A stretch of DNA of 19,394 bases, taken from positions 1 to 19,394 of the forward strand of contig CABUJV010000037.1 of NCBI GenBank assembly GCA_902492005.1, written 5' to 3'. Of the stretch, positions 1-7,854 are shown in pieces. The first letter of the stretch is position 1. The number at the start of each line of letters is the position of its first letter. The notes below the pieces were generated by a model that did no database searches, had not been told where the DNA came from, and saw only the letters and a list, made by a program, of their open reading frames with translations. Both the position numbers and the translations under genes were made by a program. Origin of the DNA: an uncultured Eubacteriales bacterium (GTDB taxonomy: Bacteria > Bacillota > Clostridia > Oscillospirales > Oscillospiraceae).

Positions 1-1857
<1,857 letters not shown>

Positions 1858-1870
1858 AGGTCTGTACGCT

Positions 1871-1889
1871 CCTTTCGTGGGGCGAAAGA
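1871..1889 (-). promoter_or_regulatory. Hairpin that can hide the clpB ribosome binding site
   Basis: Read on the minus strand, UCUUUCG, loop CCCCA, then CGAAAGG can pair over 7 bp with one U-G wobble. The 3' arm includes the AAAGG of the clpB Shine-Dalgarno AAAGGAG. The pairing is visible in the sequence; a role as an RNA thermometer or translational brake is inference. Confidence 0.4.
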
Positions 1890-1898
1890 TTTTGGCTT

Positions 1899-1932
1899 AA
1901 AAAATGGGGCGCCGGCCGCGGGCCGGCGCCCC
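1899..1932 (-). terminator. Intrinsic terminator-like hairpin between hsp20 and clpB
   Basis: A perfect 12-bp GC-only stem (GGGGCGCCGGCC paired with GGCCGGCGCCCC, loop 1918-1920) is followed on the minus strand by A and six T (1904-1899). It lies 33 nt after the hsp20 stop and 41 nt before the clpB start. On the plus strand no T-run follows, so it acts only on the hsp20-clpB transcript. It probably sets the hsp20:clpB ratio by partial termination, or stabilises the hsp20 3' end. Confidence 0.8.
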
Positions 1933-1965
1933 ACGCTCTGGGGAACGGACTGTCCAACGCTGGGG

Positions 1966-2394
1966 TTACTCAATGGCGATCCTGCGGCTCTCCGGCACGG
2001 CGGGGACGGTCTTGGGCAGGTTCAGGGTCAGGATGCCGTTGCTGTAGGCGGCGGTGATGCCGTTTTCGTCGATGCCTGTGACGTCAAAGCTGCGGCTAAA
2101 GGAGCCGTACCGGCGCTCCCGGCGGATATACTGGCCCTTCTCGTCCTTGTCCTCCTTCTCCTCCTTATGCTGGGCGGAGATGGTCAGGATGCCGTCCTTC
2201 ACATCCAGGGAGATGTCCTCCTTGTCAAAGCCGGGCAGCTCGGCTTCTAAAACGAACCTGTCGTCCGCATCCTTGATGTCGGTGCGGAAGGCGGGGAGAT
2301 TGGCGCTGCTGTTGCCGAAGAACTTGCGCTCAAAGTTATCGAACACATCAAAGAAATTATCCTCATGACGCTCAAACGGAAGCATACCAAACAT
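1966..2394 (-). CDS. hsp20: Hsp20/alpha-crystallin small heat shock protein
   Basis: A 142-residue cytoplasmic holdase that binds unfolding proteins without ATP and passes them to DnaK/ClpB. The N-terminal arm begins MFGMLPFERHEDNFFDVFDNF. The alpha-crystallin domain fills roughly residues 36-142, with the conserved ELPGFDKEDISLDV strand region and the late GILTLNLPK motif. The protein ends PESRRIAIE, where small Hsps usually carry an I-x-I/V anchor; I-A-I is present. The start ATG at 2394 has AAAGGAG 9 nt upstream. The gene is first in a minus-strand unit with clpB behind it, and a perfect CIRCE element about 200 bp upstream indicates HrcA repression. The length and both motifs fit the family, so the assignment is firm. 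Confidence 0.96.
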   Translation of the reverse strand: MFGMLPFERHEDNFFDVFDNFERKFFGNSSANLPAFRTDIKDADDRFVLEAELPGFDKEDISLDVKDGILTISAQHKEEKEDKDEKGQYIRRERRYGSFSRSFDVTGIDENGITAAYSNGILTLNLPKTVPAVPESRRIAIE

Positions 2395-2404
2395 AATGTA
2401 AAAC

Positions 2405-2424
2405 TCCTTTCACGATACAAAAGA
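2405..2424 (-). promoter_or_regulatory. fourU-like hairpin over the hsp20 ribosome binding site
   Basis: On the minus strand UCUUUU (2424-2419), an 8-nt loop, and AAAGGA (2410-2405) can form 6 pairs: U-A, C-G, U-G, U-A, U-A, U-A. The 3' arm is the Shine-Dalgarno sequence 9 nt before the hsp20 ATG. A weak, A-U-rich, run-of-four-U hairpin on a small heat shock gene resembles the fourU thermometer described for Salmonella agsA. Its function here is untested. Confidence 0.42.
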
Positions 2425-2491
2425 CGATGTTAGCAGTCAAATGGCTCTTGTGCTAAAACCTGACGTTTTTCATGGCGACCATCCTCTTTCC

Positions 2492-2521
2492 GGGGATCGA
2501 ACCCGCCTCCGGGCCATCCCC
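2492..2521 (-). other. Structured segment of the hsp20 leader
   Basis: In the minus-strand leader, GGGGAT (2521-2516) and ATCCCC (2497-2492) can pair, enclosing a small hairpin CCCG-GAGG-CGGG (2513-2502). The segment contains GCGGGTTCGATCC, which resembles a tRNA T-arm, but no cloverleaf surrounds it. It is probably leader structure or a relic. No coding gene lies between 2395 and 2701. Confidence 0.3.
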
Positions 2522-2541
2522 TTTTCTTTATTTCTGAGCTT

Positions 2542-2595
2542 AGTATAGTGTAAGTCTGTGAACAAATATACAATAAATTATGTCTAAATTGTAAA
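2542..2595 (-). promoter_or_regulatory. AT-rich promoter region of hsp20-clpB
   Basis: Going leftward from the CIRCE, the minus strand holds TTTACA (2595-2590), a 17-nt spacer and a poor -10, TGTATA (2572-2567). Further on is a good -10, TATACT (2547-2542), without a matching -35. The true start cannot be fixed by eye. The first option would put CIRCE directly against the -35; the second would leave it some 50 bp upstream of the -10. Confidence 0.4.
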
Positions 2596-2596
2596 C

Positions 2597-2623
2597 TTAG
2601 CACTCTCAATCTTTGAGTGCTAA
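2597..2623. promoter_or_regulatory. CIRCE element (HrcA operator)
   Basis: TTAGCACTC at 2597-2605, nine spacer bases, then GAGTGCTAA at 2615-2623. This is an exact match to the CIRCE consensus with its 9-9-9 layout. HrcA binds it and represses class I heat-shock genes. It sits between hsp20 (minus) and the aminotransferase (plus), and its natural target is hsp20-clpB. Confidence 0.95.
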
Positions 2624-2657
2624 ATCTGGATTGCCTCTTTTCTTTTCCGCTTTGCTG

Positions 2658-2666
2658 TGCTACAAT
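2658..2666 (+). promoter_or_regulatory. Possible extended -10 of the aminotransferase promoter
   Basis: TGCTACAAT gives a TGn-extended -10 (TACAAT at 2661-2666) some 36 nt before the start codon. No convincing -35 lies at the usual distance. It rests on one hexamer only. Confidence 0.35.
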
Positions 2667-2701
2667 GTAGGCAACGTTTTCAGGACACGGAGGTCATATC
2701 C

Positions 2702-3898
2702 ATGAGCAATCTGCCGCAGGACCTGGTGCAGATGGGCACCAAACGAAACATCATGCGGGAAATCCGGGAATACGGACTGCTCCGCGCCCGGGAGGTCGGG
2801 GCGGAGAACGTACTGGATTTCTCTCTGGGCAATCCCTCCGTGCCCCCCCCGGTCCAGGTCAACGACACCATCCGGGCCATCCTGGACTCGTCCGAGGGCG
2901 CCTCCATCCACGGCTACACCACCGCCCAGGGCGACCTGTCCGTCCGGCAGGCCCTGGCGGACTCTCTGTCCCGCCGCTTCGGCGGGAGCTACGGGCCCGG
3001 CGACCTGTACCTGACGGTGGGGGCGGCGGCGGCTCTGTGCGGCTGCTTCCGGGCTCTGGCCTGTCCCGGCGACGAGTTTGTTCTCTTCGCCCCCTTCTTC
3101 ACCGAATACACCTACTTCGTCTCCGGCAACGGCGGCAAGCCGGTGGTGGTCCCCCCGGACTACGCCACCTTCCAGCCCGACCTGGCCGCCTTCGAGTCCG
3201 CCGTCGGCCCCCGTACCAAGGGCGTGGTGGTCAACTCCCCCAACAACCCCTCCGGTGTGGTCTACTCCGCCGACACTCTCCGGGCCATCGCCGCCATCCT
3301 CCGGCGCAAGGCCGCCGCCTACGGCCACCCCATCTACCTCATCTCCGACGAGCCCTACCGGGAGATCGTCTTTGCCGGCTTCTCCACCCCCTGGCTGCCC
3401 GACTTCTACGACGACACCCTGGTGTGCTATTCCTATTCCAAGTCCCTGTCCCTGCCCGGCGAGCGCATCGGCTATATCCTGGTACCCCCCGCCGCCGCGG
3501 AGCACGACGCGCTCTATTCCGCCGTCTGCGGGGCCGGTCGGGTGCTGGGCTACGTCAACGCCCCCAGCCTGTTCCAGCGGGTGGCCGCCGCCTGCGACGG
3601 GCTCACCGCCGATCTCACCGTCTACCAGACCAACCGGGACCTGCTCTACCACGGGCTGAGCGGCATGGGCTACACCTGCGTGGAGCCCGGCGGCACCTTC
3701 TACCTGCTTCTCCAGTCTCCCGAGCCCGACGCCGCCGCCTTCTGCCAGCGGGCCCAGAAGTACGACCTGCTCTTCCCCCCCACCGACGACTTCGCCTGCC
3801 CCGGCTGGTGCCGCATCGCCTTCTGCACCTCCACCGAAACGGTTCAAAAGGCCCTGCCTGTCTTTGAACGGCTGGCCAAGGAATATGGACTGCTATAA
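2702..3898 (+). CDS. PLP-dependent aminotransferase, class I/II (fold type I)
   Basis: A 398-residue pyridoxal-phosphate enzyme that moves amino groups between an amino acid and a 2-oxoacid in the cytoplasm. The N-terminus has the substrate-loop region DFSLGNPSVPPP. The middle has NNPSGVVYS (the NPTG-type motif that binds the cofactor) and LISDEPYREIVF with the Asp and Tyr that hold PLP. YSYSKSLSLPGERIGY carries the Schiff-base Lys, about residue 247. The start at 2702 has GGAGG 8 nt upstream. A longer in-frame start at 2657 would overlap the likely -10 and lacks a binding site. It resembles enzymes annotated as aspartate aminotransferase, but the substrate cannot be told from motifs. It is transcribed alone, divergent from hsp20, and ends at a bidirectional terminator. 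Confidence 0.92.
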   Translation: MSNLPQDLVQMGTKRNIMREIREYGLLRAREVGAENVLDFSLGNPSVPPPVQVNDTIRAILDSSEGASIHGYTTAQGDLSVRQALADSLSRRFGGSYGPGDLYLTVGAAAALCGCFRALACPGDEFVLFAPFFTEYTYFVSGNGGKPVVVPPDYATFQPDLAAFESAVGPRTKGVVVNSPNNPSGVVYSADTLRAIAAILRRKAAAYGHPIYLISDEPYREIVFAGFSTPWLPDFYDDTLVCYSYSKSLSLPGERIGYILVPPAAAEHDALYSAVCGAGRVLGYVNAPSLFQRVAAACDGLTADLTVYQTNRDLLYHGLSGMGYTCVEPGGTFYLLLQSPEPDAAAFCQRAQKYDLLFPPTDDFACPGWCRIAFCTSTETVQKALPVFERLAKEYGLL

Positions 3899-3933
3899 AA
3901 AAGAGCCGGACAGCTTGCTGTCCGGCTCTTTTT
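3897..3933. terminator. Bidirectional intrinsic terminator
   Basis: AGAGCCGGACAGC (3902-3914) pairs perfectly with GCTGTCCGGCTCT (3917-3929). T-runs occur on both sides: TTTTT at 3929-3933 for the plus strand and an A-run at 3897-3902 for the minus strand. It closes both the aminotransferase and the convergent ECF gene. Confidence 0.87.
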
Positions 3934-3940
3934 CTCCGTC

Positions 3941-4513
3941 TCAGGCGGTTTTCAAGCTCAGTCCGCTGCGGCGCAACGCCGCCCGCAGGGCGAGGCACAG
4001 AGGCGGCGCTGCGATGATGGCCACCGCTGCATTGAAGATGGAGGCGGGGAACTTCAGGGGCAAGGCGGCCAGAGCCACCATGGGCTGGAGCCCCTCCACC
4101 AGGATGCCGTCGTAGGCCACGCTCTTGAAGAAGTACAGGATGTAGTAGGCCACGCAGCCCAGCACGGCCCCCAGCAGGCAGCGGGGATAGGCCAGCTTCT
4201 CGTCGTTGACATACCGGGCCACCACCAGCCCCGCCACCGTGCCCATCACGCCCTTGGTGAGGAAGGTGATCCAGCACTCGGCGGCATAGAGGGGGTTGGT
4301 CAGGTCGTAGAGGGCGGAGCCCAAGCCGGAGGCCAGCCCCCCGACGGGACCCAGCAGCAGGCCCGACAGGCAACAAACGATGTTGGCCAGGGTGAAGGAG
4401 GTCCGTCCTCCAATGGCGATGGGCATGATGATGCGGGCATAGTTGCTGGCAAAGACCAACGCGGTCATCATCCCCAGGAAGGCCAGCTTCCGGGTGGTAA
4501 AACGCTGTTTCAT
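3941..4513 (-). CDS. ECF transporter S component (substrate unknown)
   Basis: A 190-residue, very hydrophobic protein with about six membrane segments: the substrate-binding subunit of an energy-coupling-factor vitamin importer. Features of the family are the N-terminal KLAFLGMMTALVFASNY helix, the RTSFTLANI segment and the GPVGGLASGLGSALYD loop between helices. The start at 4513 has AAGGGAG 8 nt upstream; the longer in-frame start at 4582 would precede the promoter's -10. No ATPase or T-component gene is in the window, so it probably shares a common EcfAA'T module (group II type). No riboswitch is visible in the leader of about 45 nt, so the substrate (folate, pantothenate, a thiamine precursor or other) is left open. 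Confidence 0.85.
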   Translation of the reverse strand: MKQRFTTRKLAFLGMMTALVFASNYARIIMPIAIGGRTSFTLANIVCCLSGLLLGPVGGLASGLGSALYDLTNPLYAAECWITFLTKGVMGTVAGLVVARYVNDEKLAYPRCLLGAVLGCVAYYILYFFKSVAYDGILVEGLQPMVALAALPLKFPASIFNAAVAIIAAPPLCLALRAALRRSGLSLKTA

Positions 4514-4561
4514 CGCGCACACTCCCTTGCTCGTTTGGTTGTTTTTCGCTTTGCTGGCCTT

Positions 4562-4589
4562 ATTATAGCAGGAACTGACCATAGTTCAA
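4562..4589 (-). promoter_or_regulatory. Promoter of the ECF S-component gene
   Basis: On the minus strand TTGAAC (4589-4584), a 16-nt spacer and a perfect TATAAT (4567-4562), about 48 nt before the start codon. An 8-bp inverted repeat, AACTGACC (4573-4580) and GGTCAGTT (4615-4622), straddles the -35. Confidence 0.78.
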
Positions 4590-4685
4590 ATGCCAGATTC
4601 AGAAAATTTGATAAGGTCAGTTTGAAGGGGCGGGGGGCAGGGCCGGAACAGGCCGCTCTCCGCCCGGCCCATTGCGGTATCCATG

Positions 4686-4727
4686 AAAAAACAAGACGGG
4701 GAGGACCGATGGTCCTCCCCCGTCTTT
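4686..4727 (-). terminator. Terminator of the uracil permease gene
   Basis: GACGGGGAGGACC (4695-4707) pairs with GGTCCTCCCCCGTC (4711-4724) with one bulged C. On the minus strand the stem is followed by TTG and six T (4691-4686). It lies 13 nt after the permease stop and before the ECF promoter, so the two minus-strand genes are separate units. Confidence 0.78.
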
Positions 4728-4739
4728 TGCCGTATTCGA

Positions 4740-6125
4740 TCAGTACCGCCCCATATCGGCGGAACGGCCCTCCGTGACGTCGGTCCCGAACTCGTAGTCC
4801 TTGCCGGGGAGGACGGCGTTGAGGGCGATGCCCGCGATGGCGGCGATGGCCAGTGCGGTCAGCGTGATGTGGGCCTCGCCCACTGCAAAGGTAATGCCGC
4901 CGGAGAAGCCCAGACCGCATACCAGGATGACGGCGGCGATGATCAGGTTGCGGGAGTTGGTAAAGTCCACCCGGTTCTCCACCACATTGCGCACGCCGAT
5001 GGCGGAGATCATGCCGTACAGGATAAAGGAAACGCCGCCGATGATGGCGGTGGGGATGGAGTTGACCAGGGCCGCAAAGGCGGGGGAGAAGGACAGCACC
5101 ACGGCATAGATCGCCGCCAGCCGGACCACCTTGGGGTCGTAGACCCGGGAGAGGACCAGCACGCCGGTGTTCTCGCCGTAGGTGGTGTTGGCCGGACCGC
5201 CGAACAGGCCGGCCAGGGAGGTGGCGATGCCGTCGCCGATGAGGGTGCGGTGGAGGCCGGGATTCTCGATGAAGTTCTCGCCCACGGTGGCGGAGATGGC
5301 GGACATGTCCCCGATGTGCTCCATCATGGCGGCGATGGCGATGGGGGCCATGACCAGGATGGAGGTCAGGTCAAATTTGGCCACGCTGCCGCCGAATTCG
5401 GTGACAAAGGGCTGAAAGCCCAGGATTCGGGCCTCGGCCACGGCGGAGAAGTCCATGAGGGGGACCAGCTCTCCGGCGGCGTTGACGGCGGTGGCACCCA
5501 TGGCGTTGGCGGCGAGGGCCACCAGGTAGGGGATCACCACGCCCAGCAGGATGGGAATGATCTTGACCATGCCCCTGCCCCAGATGTTGGCCACCACGAT
5601 GACGGCGATGGACAGGATGGCCAGCCACCAGCAGGAGGAGGCGTTGGTAACGGCGGAGGGGGCCAGGGACAGGCCGATGAGGATGATCATGGGGCCGGTA
5701 ACCACCGGGGGCAGAAAGCGCATGACCTTTTTGACGCCCACGGCCTTGATGACGGCGGCCAGCACCACATACAGCAGGCCGGCCACCACGATGCCGCCGC
5801 AGGCGTACTGGAGCTTCTCGCCCGCCTCCATGGCGGCGTACCGCCCGGCGTCCAGCTTGGCCATGGCCTGGAAGCCGCCCAGGTAGGCAAAGGAGGACCC
5901 CAGGAAAGCGGGGACCTTCAGCTTGGTGCAGACATGGAAGAACAGGGTGCCGATCCCGGCGAAGAACAGGGTGGTCTGGATAGACAGGGGCAGGCCGTAG
6001 CTCTGGACCAGAATCGGGACCAGCACGGTGGCGCCGAACATGGCGAACATGTGCTGCAGGCCCAGAATCAGCATCTTAGGCAGGCCGAGCTGCCGGGCGT
6101 CGCGGATGGGTTCATTGGTGTTCAT
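4740..6125 (-). CDS. uraA: Uracil/xanthine permease, NCS2 family
   Basis: A 461-residue inner-membrane symporter that brings in a nucleobase, most likely uracil. The sequence opens with the family's first-helix signature LGLQHMFAMFGATVLVP. It carries MMEHIGDMSAIS in the eighth helix region, whose Glu contacts the base, and NTTYGENTGVLVLSRV in the tenth, with the ENTG motif. Length and about 14 hydrophobic segments match UraA. The start at 6125 has AAGGAG 7 nt upstream; an in-frame extension begins MRARRKREERRR and overlaps the purine-rich binding site, so it is rejected. The gene follows a leader of about 170 nt with a leader-peptide ORF and a terminator, so expression needs read-through. Uracil is preferred over xanthine because of overall resemblance to UraA and the attenuator design; this is inference. 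Confidence 0.95.
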   Translation of the reverse strand: MNTNEPIRDARQLGLPKMLILGLQHMFAMFGATVLVPILVQSYGLPLSIQTTLFFAGIGTLFFHVCTKLKVPAFLGSSFAYLGGFQAMAKLDAGRYAAMEAGEKLQYACGGIVVAGLLYVVLAAVIKAVGVKKVMRFLPPVVTGPMIILIGLSLAPSAVTNASSCWWLAILSIAVIVVANIWGRGMVKIIPILLGVVIPYLVALAANAMGATAVNAAGELVPLMDFSAVAEARILGFQPFVTEFGGSVAKFDLTSILVMAPIAIAAMMEHIGDMSAISATVGENFIENPGLHRTLIGDGIATSLAGLFGGPANTTYGENTGVLVLSRVYDPKVVRLAAIYAVVLSFSPAFAALVNSIPTAIIGGVSFILYGMISAIGVRNVVENRVDFTNSRNLIIAAVILVCGLGFSGGITFAVGEAHITLTALAIAAIAGIALNAVLPGKDYEFGTDVTEGRSADMGRY

Positions 6126-6173
6126 GTCGTCTCTCCTTCTCTCTTCTCTCTTGCGTCTGGCCCGCATTTGGGC

Positions 6174-6202
6174 AAAAAAAAGACAATCACCAGGTGATTG
6201 TC
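6174..6202 (-). terminator. Intrinsic terminator inside the uraA leader (attenuator)
   Basis: On the minus strand GACAATCAC, loop CTG with flanking C-G, and GTGATTGTC form a 9-10 bp stem (6202-6182), followed by eight T (6181-6174). It lies between the uraA promoter and its start codon. No promoter is visible in the 48 nt after it. No T-run follows on the plus strand, so it works only on the uraA transcript. Confidence 0.82.
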
Positions 6203-6278
6203 AACAAAAACAAGGAGAAAGGGAGGAATCCGCCTCCCGCAGCAGCCGGTCGTTCGTCAGCAGCCCGAACACAAGCAT
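6201..6278 (-). CDS. Putative 25-residue leader peptide of uraA
   Basis: A small ORF on the minus strand, MLVFGLLTNDRLLREA followed by nine more residues ending CFC. It begins about 20 nt after the predicted transcription start and has a purine-rich GGAGAGGAGAGG just before the ATG. Its TGA stop (6203-6201) overlaps the first bases of the terminator stem, so a ribosome that reaches the stop would cover the 5' arm. The peptide has no recognisable domain; its role would be the act of translation. The position resembles the E. coli pyrL (pyrBI) leader. It is not certain that it is translated. Confidence 0.5.
   Translation of the reverse strand: MLVFGLLTNDRLLREADSSLSPCFC
6221..6238 (-). promoter_or_regulatory. 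Candidate pause hairpin and U-rich run in the uraA leader
   Basis: GGGAGG-CGGATT-CCTCCC is a perfect 6-bp hairpin on the minus strand. It is followed by a pyrimidine stretch (6232-6204) in which T predominates, including five T in a row, directly before the terminator. A hairpin followed by U-rich template is the expected layout for UTP-sensitive pausing. Pausing itself is inferred. Confidence 0.4.
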
Positions 6279-6303
6279 CCTCTCCTCTCCCACATTTCGT
6301 TTT

Positions 6304-6332
6304 ATGATACCAGAACCCACATCCCAATGCAA
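6304..6332 (-). promoter_or_regulatory. Promoter of uraA and its leader
   Basis: TTGCAT (6332-6327), a 17-nt spacer ending TGG (extended -10 type) and TATCAT (6309-6304) on the minus strand. Transcription would start near 6297, giving a leader of about 170 nt. Confidence 0.75.
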
Positions 6333-6429
6333 GAGGGAATTTTTCTTTTTTTCGCTTTCCGCCCCCCGCCCCTCCAGGCCGCACAAAAGGGGCCGCCCTC
6401 TATCCCCTCCGGCTTGGCGGTTGTGTTGA

Positions 6430-6458
6430 TTGACTTTTTTCCCAAAATTGGGTAGACT
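6430..6458 (+). promoter_or_regulatory. Promoter of the diaminopimelate decarboxylase gene
   Basis: TTGACT (6430-6435), a 17-nt spacer and TAGACT (6453-6458). The spacer contains a small inverted repeat, CCCAA-AA-TTGGG (6441-6452), that could be an operator. It lies about 58 nt before the TTG start. Confidence 0.7.
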
Positions 6459-6516
6459 ATAGGTAATTTTTATTCATTTTTATCCACTCTGCTGCGCAGG
6501 AAAGGACGGATCTGCC

Positions 6517-7776
6517 TTGAAACAGCCCTTTGTCACTCTGGATCAGCTCCGGGCCATCACCGCCCGGTACCCCACCCCCTTCCACCTCTACGACGAGAAG
6601 GGCATCCGGGAGACCGCCCGGAAGCTGAAGGCGGCCTTTGCCTGGAACCCCGGCTTCCGGGAGTATTTTGCCGTCAAGGCCACTCCCACCCCCGCCATTT
6701 TAAAGCTCCTCCGGGAGGAGGGCTGCGGCGCCGACTGTTCTTCCCTCACCGAGCTGATGCTCTCCGACCGATGCGGGTTTTCCGGCGGGGAGATCATGTT
6801 CTCCTCCAACGAGACCCCGGCGGAGGAGTTCCGGTTGGCCGCCAGGCTGGGAGCCGTCATCAACCTGGACGACTTCACCCTCATTGACGGCCTTCAGGAC
6901 GCCATCGGGTATATCCCCGAGACCATCTCCTGCCGGTTCAATCCCGGCGGCGTGTTCCAGCTGGGCGCCTCCAAGGAGGGCTTCCAGGTCATGGACACCC
7001 CCGGCGACTCCAAGTACGGCTTCACCCGGGAGCAGCTCTTCGAGGGCTTTCGGAAGCTGAAGGCCATGGGGGCCAAGCGCTTTGGCATTCACGCCTTTTT
7101 GGCCTCCAACACCCTGTCCAACGACTACTACCCCGCCCTGGCAGGCATCCTCTTCCAGCTCGCCGTGGACCTGGAGCGGGAGACCGGGGCGGACGTAGCC
7201 TTCATCAACCTGTCCGGCGGCGTGGGCATCCCCTACCGCCCCGGCCAGCCGGAAAACGACATCATGGCCATCGGCGCGGGGGTGCGGGACCAGTATGAGT
7301 CCATCCTGGTCCCCAACCGGATGGGAGACGTGGCCATTTTCACCGAGCTGGGCCGCTATCTGCTGGGTCCCAACGGCTGTCTGGTCACCACCGCCATCCG
7401 TGAAAAGCACACCTACAAGGAGTATATCGGCGTGGACGCCTGCGCCGCCAATTTGATGCGCCCCGCCATGTACGGCGCCTACCACCACATCACCGTCATG
7501 GGCAAGGAGGACGCCCCCTGCGACCACAAGTACGACGTGGTGGGCTCCCTGTGCGAGAACAACGACAAATTTGCCATTGACCGGATGCTGCCCCGGATCG
7601 ACCGGGGGGACCTGCTGGTCGTCCACGATACCGGTGCCCACGGCTTCTCCATGGGCTACAACTACAACGGCAAGCTGCGCTCCGCTGAGCTGCTCCTCCA
7701 AGCGGACGGCGGCGTCCGGCTCATCCGCCGGGCCGAGACCCCGGAGGATTACTTCGCCACCATGGTCTTTGACTGA
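6517..7776 (+). CDS. lysA: Diaminopimelate decarboxylase-like PLP enzyme
   Basis: A 419-residue alanine-racemase-fold decarboxylase, expected to turn meso-diaminopimelate into lysine as the last step of lysine synthesis. YFAVKAT holds the PLP Lys (about residue 54). FINLSGGVGIPY is the glycine-rich phosphate-binding loop. FTELGRYLLGP matches the ExGR region. SLCENNDKFA near the C-terminus carries the catalytic Cys (about 346) and Glu. The usual H-x-G-S motif is replaced by GIHAFLASNT, and CESxD by CENND, so it belongs to a divergent branch of the family. Another basic-substrate decarboxylase cannot be fully excluded. The start is TTG at 6517, with AAAGGA 10 nt upstream; no better in-frame ATG or GTG is near. 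It is a single-gene unit ending at a strong terminator. Confidence 0.88.
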   Translation: MKQPFVTLDQLRAITARYPTPFHLYDEKGIRETARKLKAAFAWNPGFREYFAVKATPTPAILKLLREEGCGADCSSLTELMLSDRCGFSGGEIMFSSNETPAEEFRLAARLGAVINLDDFTLIDGLQDAIGYIPETISCRFNPGGVFQLGASKEGFQVMDTPGDSKYGFTREQLFEGFRKLKAMGAKRFGIHAFLASNTLSNDYYPALAGILFQLAVDLERETGADVAFINLSGGVGIPYRPGQPENDIMAIGAGVRDQYESILVPNRMGDVAIFTELGRYLLGPNGCLVTTAIREKHTYKEYIGVDACAANLMRPAMYGAYHHITVMGKEDAPCDHKYDVVGSLCENNDKFAIDRMLPRIDRGDLLVVHDTGAHGFSMGYNYNGKLRSAELLLQADGGVRLIRRAETPEDYFATMVFD

Positions 7777-7854
7777 CCGCCGCAGGCCCTCCGGCACCGC
7801 TGTTCCAGGGCCTCGTCTCCGGACGCGCAGCGCCGCCCGAAGGCATAAGAAACG

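Noticed and set aside
2491..2521. tRNA-like T-arm (GCGGGTTCGATCC on the minus strand)
   Set aside because: No acceptor, D-arm or anticodon arm can be folded around it, and no CCA end follows. It is explained as leader hairpin or a relic.
2657..2701. Longer aminotransferase start at 2657
   Set aside because: It overlaps the likely -10, has no ribosome site, and adds residues not expected in the family; 2702 has a good GGAGG.
4683..6197. A 504-codon plus-strand frame rich in Gly, Asp and His opposite the permease
   Set aside because: Shadow of the hydrophobic permease; its start is within a terminator hairpin.
6186..6387. Longer frames through the uraA leader (61-65 codons)
   Set aside because: Their starts lie upstream of the mapped promoter elements; only the internal 25-codon ORF has a ribosome site in the predicted transcript.
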